The notes below the pieces were generated by a model, which was given only the letters and a program-made list of their open reading frames with translations, was not told the origin of the DNA and searched no databases. A program made the translations under genes and the position numbers. A stretch of 64,000 bases of DNA from Cheilinus undulatus (taxonomy: Eukaryota > Chordata > Actinopteri > Labriformes > Labridae): NCBI RefSeq assembly GCF_018320785.1, contig NC_054867.1, positions 35,095,855 to 35,159,854 on the forward strand. The letters run 5' to 3'. Below, in pieces: positions 1-27,590 of the stretch; the first letter of the stretch is position 1; every line of letters begins with the position of its first letter.

Positions 1-50
1 CCATTTCTAGCTAACATTACAGCTAGCTATACTTTGCTTTATGTCTGTGA

Positions 51-1097
51 CAGGGGTGTCAAACTCAAGGCCCGGGGCCAAATCCGGCCTGTGGTACAGT
101 TACACCCAGCCCTCAAGGTCAAATCATATTCTTATTATAACTGGCTCTAACACATGAGGTCTGCAGATTTCCTCCAGTATAAAAAAGTAAACTTAACCTT
201 GAAGATATGAAATATCCTTAGTCATAAAAATTTGAAAAACAACAAAAAATTATATGATGTATAAAAATAACTAAATCGAAAGAAATGTGGGAAAACAAAT
301 TCATTTTTGTTTTCATTTTATATTTTCTTATTTGCATTGCACAATAATGACTTCAATAAATTATCTGGACTTTTATTTCATATTTTGACCATTTTCAATG
401 TATTAATTTCACTTTTTGTCTCATATTTTGACCTTTCCAACTTATAATTTTGACTTTTTAATCTCATTTTAAACTATCAATTTATTATTTTCACTTTTTA
501 TCTCAAATTTTGGCCTTTTCAATTGATTATTTTGACTTTTATCTAATATTTTGAACTTTTGAATTTATTATTTCCATCTTTATATCATATTTTGACCTTT
601 TAGGTACACCATTTTCAATTTTAAGCCATATTTTTGCCTTAAAACATGATTGTGACTTTCATTTTTTATATATTTGCCTATTAAAAGCATTATTTTAACA
701 TCTCATTTTGTGTCTTGACCTTTTGAAAAAATAAGTTTGACTTTTTATCTCAGATTTTGAGCCTTTTAACTAATCATTTTGACTTTTTAAATCCCAAAAT
801 CATTTATCATCATTGCTAACTTTTTCCCCATAATTCAATACTGGCAAAAAATGAAACTGACAGGTAAATGTGGACCCTGTTAGGCCCTCAGGTAAGACCT
901 TAATTCAGAAGTCTTAATTCAGTAGTGAGGTGATTATTGGCTTTATATTAATGCATTGAGTAATGGGAGCAAAATTTGACAAGGCAGCAAAAATCAATAG
1001 ACGCAGCTACCGGAAAAAGCAGAAGTAGCAATATCTGACAAGGAAGCAAAATCTGACAGAACACCAGCCCCTTCTGTGATTGAGTTTGAAACCCCTG
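51..1097. mobile_element. Non-autonomous hAT-like transposon (MITE), emp3 3' side
   Basis: The left end reads CAGGGGTGTCAAACTCAAGG and the right end is its near inverse (TTGAGTTTGAAACCCCTG), so the element has about 18-bp terminal inverted repeats. The 8 bases outside each end are GTCTGTGA and GTCTAAGG, matching at 5 of 8, which fits a decayed 8-bp hAT target duplication. The interior is very AT-rich and made of degenerate ATTTTGACTTTTT-type tandem units (about 300-830). No transposase coding is visible. hAT assignment is inferred from the TIR and duplication length. Confidence 0.75.
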
Positions 1098-1392
1098 GTC
1101 TAAGGACTTTCCAGTGTTAGCTTAAAGCCACATCCTAGCCAAACAATTTAGGCAAGAAGACAATACCTTAATTTTTTCAATTTTTGTTGACTTTTCAGTT
1201 GCTGTAATGTTAAAGAGGTGATGAAATAGTGATGGTTTAATGAATTTTTTAAACAGCTTGAACCTAGAAAAGGATGTATGACAGTTAAACAGCATTTTGG
1301 CTTCAAAGGTGCAAAGAAAGGCTTCACATCAGAGGAAAATGGCTACCATACTAATATTAAGAAACCCTGTCTCCCTCTTTCAGCTTCTCTGC

Positions 1393-2639
1393 TCACTGTC
1401 TCTTGCGCAGATGGACGTACAGAATCGCACTGACCAGGAGGAGAGGGACACAAAGCCATGCTAGGATGAAGCAGTAGCCAAAGCGTCCCTTGCTCAGGTC
1501 TCTGGTGTCGTTTAAGATCTCCTTTCTGTGGAAGGTGAAGATGAGGCAAGCAGCAAAGGCTGTGAAACCTGCAGGAGAAACACAGTAAGAACTTTAACTT
1601 CAGATTTTATTATTTCATTACAGCCATTTATTTTTCAGTGGCATTTTTTCACTGCCTCTTGATGAATGAGCAACAGAGGAAAAAAATGCTAACAATCCAG
1701 GCTTTCACCCGGCCATGTTCAATGTAAAACATTTTTTAAAAATAGCTAAAGTCAGCAATATTTTGTCCATGAGAAAATAAATTGTTTGCCATCTTACATT
1801 AGCTTGGAATCTGTTCCATTTTTTTTCTATTCTGCACCACTTCTGTATGGTAACACTATCATTTAGATACTTTTGAGCTTCAGTTCTGTCAATTCTGTAT
1901 GACTTATAAAACATCAATATGTCATCAGAACAGTACTTGATTTTCCCACCCTGAAAGCTCTATGTGGTCATTGAAGAGGTGAAAGTTAAAGAGGTTTTTT
2001 ATTTTCATTTTTGTGGCTTTTAGAATAGGTCCTCACACACCTGCAAATGCCTGGCAGAGGCCCGTGACATAGAAGAGTCCTTCTTTGGCCATAGTGAACA
2101 GCTGACCCAGAAAAACCAGAAAGGAGATGGAGGAGAAGACCACAGAGAGGACCATGAGAGCCTGGACAGACTGAAGCCAGTCTGGAAATAGAGGTCAGAG
2201 AAAAGTAAGCTGTCTTTCAAGCAAAACCAAATTCTCATTCCTGTTGGAAACATCCAATCATGCATTATGCAAACTGTGACTATTAAATAAAGATAAACCA
2301 GCATGTACATACAGGTAAGCATGCAGACAAATGCTTTGAAATTTACCGCTTTCGTCTGTGGCAGCACATAACCAGGTGTTTGAGGCGTTATCGTGGAAGC
2401 AGTTATACCAGAGGTCTGTGATTTCTTCATCAGTCCATACCCACCACGACTGCAACAAGTAAGAAAGTAGATACTTTTTCACATTTTTTTTTAAACAAGA
2501 ATTGATAAAACATCTACTATGAAGAGATTCTACATAAGTTCTGACATCAGCTGTGTCTCACCTTTTCCAGGGTGGCAGTGAAGAGCATGGCCAAGGTGAC
2601 CAGATGCAGTGCAATTATGGATATAAGTAGGAGCACCAT
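1393..2639 (-). CDS. emp3: Epithelial membrane protein 3-like (PMP22/EMP/claudin family)
   Basis: Four coding exons on the minus strand: 2562-2639, 2347-2449, 2041-2181 and 1393-1568, all with GT-AG borders and matching phases, giving 165 aa; mammalian EMP3 is about 163 aa. The start is the ATG at 2639, directly opening the first transmembrane segment. Visible features are TM1 (about 2-24), an extracellular loop with WW at 28-29, the family LW-x2-C signature (39-43) with a second Cys at 54, an N-glycosylation sequon N47-A-S, TM2 (about 66-88), TM3 (about 95-117), TM4 (about 140-160) and a basic tail LRKRQ. The GRFGYC block and the HLRKR end match EMP3 better than EMP1, EMP2 or PMP22. Family members are plasma-membrane tetraspans linked to adhesion, growth control and membrane organisation; the fish role is inferred. 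A noncoding 5' exon probably exists but is not identified. The gene is transcribed away from ccdc30. Confidence 0.92.
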
Positions 2640-2765
2640 GGCTGCTTTGGGATGTTGAGTGTCTGATATCCTGTGCACAAACAGCCCTGTTATTCATTAG
2701 GATTGTAGGATCATATTCATGAGGAAAGACTAAAGCCTGTGGAATACATACCATATGTGTCAAGA

Positions 2766-4850
2766 TTTAAAATGACAAAAAACTCCATAATGTCAAGTGA
2801 AAAACAGAATTCTACAAATCAATGTCCATTAGGGAAAACGTGTTGTAAAATAAGTGACTGCATAAATGTTCACCGCCTTCAAGCCAGTATTCAGTAGATG
2901 CACTTTTAACTGCAATCACAGCACTGAGTCTGTGTGGATAGGTCTCCGTCAGGCTTGCAAATCTGGACACTGCAGTTTTGCTCCAATTCTCTTTGCAAAG
3001 CTATTTAAGCTCTGTGAGGTTGCATGGGGATGAGACATGAAAGGCCCTTTTTAAGTCCAGCAACAAATGCTCTATTGGATTGAGGTCTGGGCTTAGACTC
3101 AGCCACTCCAGAACATTCACCCTGTCTCTAAACCATTTCTGTGCAGCTTCAAGAGTACCTGGATGCATCAGAGGACCTCCACTTCACCCCAGAAGTCAAA
3201 AAATTACTGCCATGTCTTGTCTTCTAATACTGGAAGTCACTTGAACTGAACGTCTTTTTTGTTGTTACCTCTGTGTGTCGCTGCCATGTTAACAGAGGCA
3301 AGCCCGCCAAGTAAGGAAATACAAGTAGACGAAAAAGTTTTCAGGTTAACAAGCACAGCGATAACTTTACATTTATTTTAATGAATCGATTTATGATCCA
3401 AATTCACGGATTTCCCTATATTTTGCCACATTCGCTTTACCCTCTATCTTTACAAGCCTTCCAGGGCCTGCTGCCAAGAAGCATTCCTGTTGCATAATGC
3501 TGCCACCACTGTGCTTCACAGTGGGGATGGTGTGGAATGTTTGGTGTGTGCCAAACACAGCGTCTTGTCTGATGGCCAGAAAACATCATTTTGGACTCAT
3601 CAGACAAAAAAACCTTCTTCCACTGGACAATGAAGTCTCCCACATGCCTTTTGGCTAACTCTAGTTGAGATTTAAAGGGATACAACATTTTGGCAAATTT
3701 GCTCATCGCCATAATTCCTATAGTCTTAGTAATAGGTTGTTTCCTTTAGTTGTCGGTGCAGGCTGTTTCTAGATCTGGGGGGACTGATATACCAGCTGTG
3801 CGGCTAACGCTATGGAGACAGATGGTATTTTGGGTATTTTTGGCAAATACACAATCCAACAACTCCAAAACAGTCTCATGGACAAGTTGTGACCTGCACA
3901 TTCACCATGCTATGAAACAATCATGGAACATTATGAGACGGCGATGTTTTAAAGCTAAATGCAAAGCCAGAACTACCAAGGAATTATGGCACTGCCACAG
4001 GCGTGCACTGTCACTCCGCCCAGTGGTTTACTCAGAAAGTAGTTCTGAGTATTTGCTTCATGTGTCGTAATGTTACATAATTATACATTATTATTTCATA
4101 GCGTGGTGAATGTGCAGGTCACAACTTGGCCACGAGAGCATTTTGGAGTTGTTAGATTGTGTATTTGATGAGTTTGATGAGGAAAAGCCGGAATACTGTA
4201 AGACTCCAAGGAGTTGGCACAGCCGCTCCGAACTCGGCAGCGCCGATCTAAAAATAGCTTGCACGGACAACTAAAGGTAACGAACCTATTACTAAGACTA
4301 TAGGGATTATGGCAATGGGCAAATTTGCCAAAATGTTGAAGTATCCCTTTAATCTAAGTTTTCTTCAGCAGTGGCTTTCTATCTGCAACCTTCACATAAA
4401 GCTTTGACTGGTGAAAAATCCAGAAAATATATGTAGAGTGTCCCATCTCTGTAGCCATGGCTGTCTTGGTGGTCCCTCTCACTAGTCTCCTTCTTGCACG
4501 GTCACTCAGTTTATGAGGATGACCTCATCTAGGCAGTTTTACACACGTGTCATTTTCCTTCCAGTTCTTGATGATAGATTTAACTTGAACTCCAGGGGAT
4601 GTTCAGTGCCTTGGAAATGTGTCTGTATCCATCCCCTGCCTTTTACTTCTCCCTCAACTTTTCTCTGAGTTGCTTGGAGTGTTCTTTTGTCTTCATGGTG
4701 TAATGGTAGCCAAGAATATTGATTACCAGTGAGTGGACTTTCAACACAGTCACTGTTCTCAGGTGATCCCCATTTCACTAATCGTGAGACTACTGGCACC
4801 AATCGGCTGGACCTCTGTTGAATGCAGTCACTTTAAAGGGGGTGAATATT
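2766..4850 (-). mobile_element. Tc1/mariner relic (minus orientation), rearranged and interrupted
   Basis: Segments at about 2766-3151, 3418-3671 and 4353-4850 align by eye, in order, with the reverse complement of the Tc1 copy at 41192-42720, including the transposase end, the central CFSGS-like part, the 5' leader and the subterminal GGGGTGAATATTT. The transposase reading frame is broken throughout. A block at about 3152-3417 has no match to the sister copy and replaces roughly 140 bp of it, so it is foreign or rearranged. A TTAA MITE occupies 3676-4348. The element lies just upstream of emp3 coding exon 1. Confidence 0.8.
3676..4348. mobile_element. TTAA-flanked MITE inserted in the Tc1 relic
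   Basis: The terminal inverted repeat starts AGGGATAC and continues as CAACATTTTGGCAAATTTG on the left, with the inverse at 4319-4348. Inner arms are also inverted: the block near 3740-3930 pairs with 4090-4290. TTAA lies at 3672-3675 and 4349-4352. The undisturbed sister Tc1 at 41.2 kb has a single TTAA at the matching position, so the four bases are a true target duplication. TTAA targeting fits piggyBac or Kolobok transposases; neither is present here. Confidence 0.85.
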
Positions 4851-5099
4851 TTAGTAGGCATTACTTTGTCTGACACAGTGGGCTCTCTGTGTGCCTCTGA
4901 GCACTTTCATCATGCATCTCAACATCTGTACTGACAATCTCTGCCCATTAAGGCACACCATACAAGGGGGATTTCTGTCTGTCTCCATGGGATACATCAG
5001 AACATCAGCCCCTTGTAATCGTAACAGTTGTAAACAAACTTGTAGTCGGAAACACTCTCTGCCAACTGCCCGGCACACCTTTGTGCATTTTTTGTGAAT

Positions 5100-7270
5100 A
5101 AGGGTGCAAGCTTTATATTTACAACACGAATGATGTCATAGTGAGGTTTCATTTTAAAAAAAAGTCAACTTTTGCTTTTATTCTGTCCCCACAAATCCAC
5201 TCAAGTTCGTGTTAAGGCTTCAGAATTAAAGTCAGGTACCCAGAATACTTTTTAGTGACTCATGATTTTACCCGAATTTGTGTGGTAACTTCTTCCATTA
5301 AAATTTAGGGGAAATAACTTTCTTTAGCAACATTTGTTCCTTTTGAGGGTTTCAGTTCCCTCAGATACAGCTGTTTACAACTGTAAATATAATTTTTTTT
5401 TGTGATTTAGAAATTAATTCTAGAAACACGTGCTGGTGTTTTCTGCTGTTTTTCCAGCTAAATTAGGAGCATTGTGATGCACATGTTAGATGGGATGTAC
5501 TTGTGCAAAAGCCTATTTAGCATACTGTATTTTCTATGGCTATGCTGCCTTGTTCGAAAAATTCTAAATTAATTTCAAACACAAGCACGCAACAGACATT
5601 AACTATTCCTATACAACCTTCCCCTCAAGTGTCAGCTGCTTAGCCTTTAAGGAGTTGGTTTTGTACACCTTGTACATGTTTGTCTTTCCCACCCAGCTCT
5701 GCCCATAGAGGGAAATCACTGTTGCTCTTAGATTGTGGACAATTCGGAGAGGCATGTGTTTAATTACACACTAATACATCTGGTTTATATAACAGTGAGA
5801 GGTACCAGGCACAGGCAGAACCTCGGCAATGAACGTAAATATTGCAGGCATGTCATGCAGAGAATGAAAAAGATTTAAGGATTCTGTTTTTAGCTTGTTG
5901 TCAAACTTGGGTGTGATCTGCGTCTCCTCAGACAGAAGCTGCATCATACTTAGCTGTGGTTGTTTTTGGTCTTATAATAAAAGATGCAACATAATTAAGA
6001 GGTTTCCAGGAATGCCTTACCCTTCAGCTTCTGCGCCTTGAAGTCAGCACTCTTCAGTGTTGTTGATTTCTCCCCAGTGGTATCCTCTGTCTGTGCTCTC
6101 TCTGTCCTCACGTTTCGCTCCAAATCTTGGACAGAAGGAGCAAAAGAGGAATGTGGTGTTCGATATAGGAGGAGTTCTCTCACCCATTTCCTCTAAACGC
6201 TCACTGCCCTCCCCCTCAAATCTGTGGTCTGGACCAGCTCAATACCAAGAACAACATTCCTCTGGTTTAGCATCATCACAGAACTTTTCCTCAAAAGTTG
6301 TACTGCAGTTATCCAATCTACACTGATATTTGGAGCTAAAAAGATGAGGTGATAAGAATAAGATCCCATTTCAGTCTCTACTGAAAAACACTTAAAGCCA
6401 TAGAGTTCAAATAGCTTATGTAATAACCAATATACTACTAGATATGTAGGATGAAAATAGTTGAAAGCTTTATTATTAAAGCAATACTTTTCACCACTTC
6501 TGCATATGAACTCATGCTGTCCATGCCAGCTGTGTAGTCTGGCACAAAGGCCACCACAGTATTTTCAAAGTGAGGTCAATTGAACAGCAGGAAACAAGAC
6601 GAGAACACTGCCCACTTATAATTGTAAATGTGCAGGAAATCTCAGACCACCCAAGACACAACACACTGCAGTTAGAGCATCAATTTGCATTGAGACTCAG
6701 TTTCATTAAGACTCCAGTTACAGTTAAAGCAAATTTTGTTGTCAAATTTTGAAAGAAAATTTATCTCCGAAAACACTGATTGTAAAATCCACACAGTGTG
6801 ATTCAATAAAAGATACGGAAAGTCACAAATCAGCAAAGCACTCTATGTGCAAAAGTTGTAAAATAACATAAAACTTTGATCTTCCAGCTTGATATATTTT
6901 AATATATGTTTATTGCATTGATTGCACAGTTGTTTGCACTCTTTAACAATTTGTTGTTATTTCTTGAAAGGATGCACCTTGTAAAAAAGATACTTGCAGC
7001 TGCAGAAACAATGGATCAATGACACCTATAAAAATAATGTTTTTTTTTTAATGGTGCAATAACTGATTACAGAAAATTATTGGTGAAGAAATTTGTGATG
7101 GCTTATTTCATTAACTTATCTATACCATACTGATACTCTATTACTAAAAGTAAGTAATGCTATGGTTGATTTGATAGAAGTAATGGATATGTTCATTCAC
7201 TTTAGGTAGTTTAATACACAGTAAGATCTTATATGTCATTATCTCATAACTTTTATCTTCTTTAAAGGAG
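5100..7270. other. emp3-ccdc30 intergenic stretch, no supported gene
   Basis: About 2.2 kb of AT-rich sequence without a recognisable repeat border. The only protein-like patch is on the minus strand near 5995-6330 (reported among the findings). Its reading frames are closed by stops and I could not join it to flanking exons. No CpG-rich promoter is seen here. Confidence 0.5.
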
Positions 7271-7278
7271 GCTAAATG

Positions 7279-8350
7279 CAGGGGTGGAAAGTAACTAATT
7301 GCATTTACTCAAATAACTGTATTTTTTTCATGAAATTGTACTTCGTCAACTCCATTTTGAAATCAGTATTTTACTTCTACTCAAGCAAGTTTTAGTCATA
7401 GTGACTGTACTTTTACATGAGTACAATACTTTTGTACTTTTCTACCTGTGTTGAGCTCACAGTAGCAGAACAGCTGTTGTACACAGCATACACTGAGGTG
7501 TTGATATCTAAGTTTCAACTCTATCCTGAGTGAAACTGTCTTCAGTGTTGGAATTAGTTGTCAGTGTTAAATCACCAACTCTACTCTCAACTGACTGAAG
7601 CTCTGCCTACTGCCTGTCAAATCTTTGGGGATGTGTGGGCAGAGTTTCCCATCAGCCCTTGGACAGAGTGTTTAGTTTTTGTTTTCTTTCTATGCAGAGT
7701 TTGCATGTTCTCCCCATGCATACGTGGGTTCTCTCTGGGTACTCTGGCTTCATCCCACCACCAAAGACATTCTTATTAGGTTAATTTGTGCCTCTAAATT
7801 GGCTGTAAATGTGAGTGTGAGCGTGCCTGGTTGTTTGTCTCTATATGTGAGCTCTGCCATTGACTGGCCACCAGTCCAGGGTGTACCTCGCTTCTTGTCC
7901 AGTGCCATCTGGGATAGGCTCCAGCCCCCTCATAACCCTCAGCGGGATAAGCGGTTTCGAAAATGGATGGACTTTATGTGAGACATGCTTGAAGTTATCC
8001 ACAGAGTTAGAGTTCCTGTCTGTGACTGTAGGTGCTCCTTAAGGAAGCATAGTGCATTAGTATGCATTGCCTTGCCATGAGGTTGACTCTGCTTTGTTCT
8101 TGCCAGAAGAGACCCACCTTGCCTCATATTTCAAAAGTTATGACTTTACCTTAATTACCTGGTTTGGAATCTGTTCTCTTATTGTTCTTGCCAGTTGGGA
8201 AGATCATATTTTGTTCTACAACTCCTCAGTAGCTACTCAGTACTTAAAGTAAACTTTTACTTGAGTAAATTTATTTTACTTCTACATAAGTACATTTTAA
8301 CAAGAATAACTACTTTTTCTTGAGTACAGTAGTCTTGTACTTTTTACACC
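7279..8350. mobile_element. hAT-like MITE with a nested LINE tail
   Basis: The left end is CAGGGGTGGAAAGTAACTAA followed by TTTACTCAAATAACTGTA, and the right end carries the approximate inverse (TTTTACTTGAGTAAA ... GTACTTTTTACACC). Flanking octamers GCTAAATG and TTTAAATG agree at 6 of 8. This terminal sequence is a common dispersed type in teleosts. The centre is occupied by an unrelated LINE 3' fragment. Classification is by terminal sequence only. Confidence 0.65.
7680..7975 (+). repeat. 3' tail of a non-LTR retrotransposon
   Basis: This block contains the familiar fish LINE tail sequence: a GTTTGCATGTTCTCCCC opening, a GGATAGGCTCCAGCCCCC section and a GGGATAAGCGGTTTCGAAAA end running into ATGGATGG. 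It is most like RTE/Expander-type tails, but the clade is from memory and not tested. It sits inside the hAT-like MITE and so inserted after it. Confidence 0.6.
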
Positions 8351-8589
8351 TTTAAATGTTACTAAACTTGAAAATAACTGAAAGGCTATTGAACATAAGG
8401 GAAAAGGCTGTCACTCAAGAGCAAAAGCTCATAAATACCACAAAAGTGTTATAAAACTGGGGCTTGAGCAAAAGAAATCTGCAGTCCATCAGTGCTAGTA
8501 GCATCATTTCCCTTTTTATCAGGTCAAATTATAGATTCAACAAAAAACCAAACACAAAAAGCTAATTTTTACTGAGGTTTACTTGTGAA

Positions 8590-9004
8590 TTTTAACTGCT
8601 CACATCGTTAACGGTCCAACAAGATGCCTTCAAAGACACCCGGATAACCCACAATCACAGTGCGCAGGAGCAGGATTTTTACAACTTGGAAACAACAGAG
8701 CCTCATTCCAACCAGAGACAGTGTCCTTTTAGAGAACGCTCTTTCAGGCCACACCATGATATCACTCGCTGTTTTGCTGGGCGTGAAAGTTTCGAGTATC
8801 TGTTTATTAAATACCAGAGTTTATAGGCAGTTGGGTGCGTGCATACTGGTTGTTACGTACTGTTAAACCGTTAAACGCCGGAGTGGAACAACCGCCGACT
8901 AGTGTTCGTGTTTTTAACGTCTGTGTGAGAACATTTCGACAAAAAAAGGTAAAAATGCGAGATTAGACTACGGAATACGGTGCCTTTTATTCGCAGGAGG
9001 ACAA
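8590..9004 (+). promoter_or_regulatory. Candidate ccdc30 promoter / 5' UTR region
   Basis: CpG dinucleotides cluster here (for example around 8640, 8745-8790, 8835 and 8865-8990), while surrounding DNA is CpG-poor, and the cluster ends at the proposed ccdc30 start codon. No TATA box is evident. This is an inference from composition and position, not from a recognised motif. Confidence 0.4.
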
Positions 9005-24902
<15,898 letters not shown>

Positions 24903-25582
24903 GATCTTCTGTAACTGCAACATAAACTGTACAGACACTATTTTATTTGTAAGTAAATATCATTAATGTAACAGAGTATACTCCCTTTCTCTGCCTCTCC
25001 TTTGTCTTATGACTTCATTTTTATGCTCTCACTGAACATAAGACCTCTCTGAAACATCTCAGATCAGAGTGTCTTGGATATATTTAAAAGACTTATACAG
25101 AACAGATCAACGTACTTTAGTTGTTTAAAGCAATACCTAAACTTTCCTTCATCACCAAACTGTGCCTGACTAAAACATTTACAACATGAAAAATTTTCTC
25201 AGGTAAACAAAATCTTTCCACACACAACAGAACCTTCACATATTCCATTTTAAGGTTTACCACACACCATAATGAGTTTGATTAATCTCTAAACTGTCAT
25301 GCTTACCTGTGTACAAACTAAAATGAGTCATTTAGCACAGTTTGTTGACTCTAAATTATCCTGAATCAAATCATGCTTGCGTGCAGCGTGTGGTTGCCTT
25401 TTTTGTATTTAACCATTTAAAGATGTATTCTTAGCACACCTATGTCCTGTCAACATAATACGTTTTACATCTCAACAGCTTTTAAAACAAAAGTCTGTGA
25501 GTAAATTAAAGCAACCCAGCCTGACATGTGTACTTGGATGTCAAAGTTGCTTGTCAGTATTCATCTTTCCCTTTATCTCAAA

Positions 25583-26693
25583 TAGAGTTGTTCCGATACA
25601 GATACCAGTATCGGAAATACATCCGATACTGCTTAAAATGAAGGTATCGTATCGGCGAGTACACAAGTTTATGCACTGATCCGATATCGTTTGGTTTAAC
25701 TTTATAGTTTGCTTCATTTTGCCATGCTAATTGTTAGCGCTATAAACCGGAAATAGTTTTTTCTTTGGTGCCAGCCTTCCGTTTTGAGCGCAGCAGCACA
25801 ACCAAGGGACCTGCTGCAGCTGCAAGGAATACAGGCTGTGTGACAGTTTTTCTCTGAATGAGAAAAAAACGCCTTTAAAACGCCTTTCAGACTGGCGATC
25901 TCGTACAAGACATGAAATGACACCGTGTATAAAAAGTTAAATAACTTTTGAACCGTAAATTGTTACCTCTTGTTTTCCTCTTGAATCTAGACGTTTTGTT
26001 TTCACATTCACACTATTGATGCCTCTGAATTCCGTATGGCAGCGTTCTCAGCGAGCCTGGAACTCATGTGTGTTTTGGGGACTTTAATGATTAAATCCAC
26101 ACCAGTAAATCTGATATTGAATGTCTTTTTATCCATTTTAATCTAATTATGATCATTTATTACCACTAGCTCGAATGCTAACCACCATGTTGTTTCTCTC
26201 TCAGTGTCTGTCAGCCAATAGCAGGCTGTTCCGTAATCATGTGATGCTGCAAAAAGTAACAGAAAGGAGAGAGAGCGTTCTATGCACTTGATGATTTATA
26301 CAACTGTATACGTTTAGTACATATCTGTTATCAACAATTGTTAATCTGCGAGTTGTAAATTTTAGATTGTATTTGGAAAAGTGCACTAAAGTTTGTGTTT
26401 AAAAAAAGAGAGAGAGAGAGCCTGTGATGCAGCCCCCTGTATTATTATTTTAATATTTAGCAGCAAAACTCAATAATCAGCAGGAAAACAACTTTAGGGT
26501 CACAGAGACACTTTACATTTACAATTCTAATAGTTAAGCCATGTTCTAAGTCAAATATAGCCTAGATCTAAAATAATTTGTGAGTCTGATCAGTCATTTC
26601 AGATAGTTCAGACTGGTATTGGCTTGGCCGATACCCAACACCTTGGTATCAGTATCGTATCAGGAGGGAAAAAATGGTATCCTAACATCCCTA
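25583..26693. mobile_element. hAT-type MITE with perfect 8-bp target duplication
   Basis: ATCTCAAA occurs immediately before (25575-25582) and after (26694-26701) the element. The ends are TAGAGTTGTTCCGATACAG and the inverse of TAGGGATGTTAGGATACCAT, and the subterminal regions are rich in GATAC / GTATCG motifs on both sides, a signature of a widespread fish hAT group. The interior has a short (GA)n run near 26409-26420 and no transposase. Confidence 0.9.
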
Positions 26694-26794
26694 ATCTCAA
26701 ACAATCATGCACACACAATAAGCAAAAAAGCTACATGTATAAATAAATTTCCAAAAGTATTCGCTCACCTGCCTTGACTCGCATGTGAACTTAA

Positions 26795-27173
26795 AGGTGC
26801 TGTGTGTAAAACTGAATATCAACATCTAGAAGTGGGTTCCAAATTGCATTTCTCTGCTGTAAACTGTGGCAACCAGTTGAATTTAATGTGTATCTGTAAT
26901 GTGAATACAATACAATAACTTTATTTATCCTTTTTTCCTCTATGATACCATGGAAACATGTAAAAATCCAAGATGGCGGCATCCATGGAGGGGACCCTCC
27001 CTATGTATGAATTAAAGGTTTATTCTGAGTTGTTGGTTTTTTTTCAAAATAGCTATTTTTGAACTTAGATGACTAAACACTTATTTAGATAGACCATCTT
27101 AGAAATGTTTTGCTTTATTTTACCAAGTTTGTTCAGCTAAATGCTACTAGGCTAAATATTACACACTGCACCT
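26795..27173. mobile_element. TTAA-flanked MITE (AGGTGC..GTGTGTAA type)
   Basis: TTAA at 26791-26794 and 27174-27177. TIRs are AGGTGCTGTGTGTAAAA on the left and the inverse of AGGTGCAGTGTGTAA on the right. A second, truncated copy of this family starts at 36562. It interrupts the 3' flank of the Tc1 copy that spans 26745-32166. Confidence 0.88.
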
Positions 27174-27590
27174 TTAAGTGACATCCCGTTCTTGATCCAT
27201 AGGGTTTAATATGACGTGGGTCCACCCTTTGCAGTTACAACAGCTACAACTCTTCTGGGAAGGCTTTCCACAAGGTTTAGGAGTGTGTTTATGGGATTTT
27301 TTTAACATTGTTCCAGAAGCACATTGGTTAGGTCACACACTGATGTAGGACAAGAAGGCCTGGCTCTCAGTCTCCACTCTAACTCATCCCAAAGGTGTTC
27401 TGTCGGGTTGAGGTCAGGACTCTGTGCAGGCCAGTCAAGTTCATCCACACCAAACTCTCTCATCAATGTCTTTATGGACCTTGCTTTATGTACTGGTGCA
27501 CAGTCATGTTGGAACAGGAAGGGGCCATCCCCAAACTGTTCCCACAAAGTTGGAAGCATGGAATTGTCCAAAATCTCTTGGTATGCTGAA

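Noticed and set aside
2020-2430. A 136-residue minus-strand open frame over emp3
   Set aside because: It is a shadow: it reads emp3 exon 3 in the wrong frame and runs through the intron. The spliced frame encodes the family-conserved TM2 instead.
1393-2639. EMP1, EMP2, PMP22 or a claudin as identity for the first gene
   Set aside because: The first-loop pattern, the GLFYVTGLCQ block and the FGYCFILAW/HLRKR end match EMP3 more closely than the others as I recall them, and the length of 165 aa is short for claudins.
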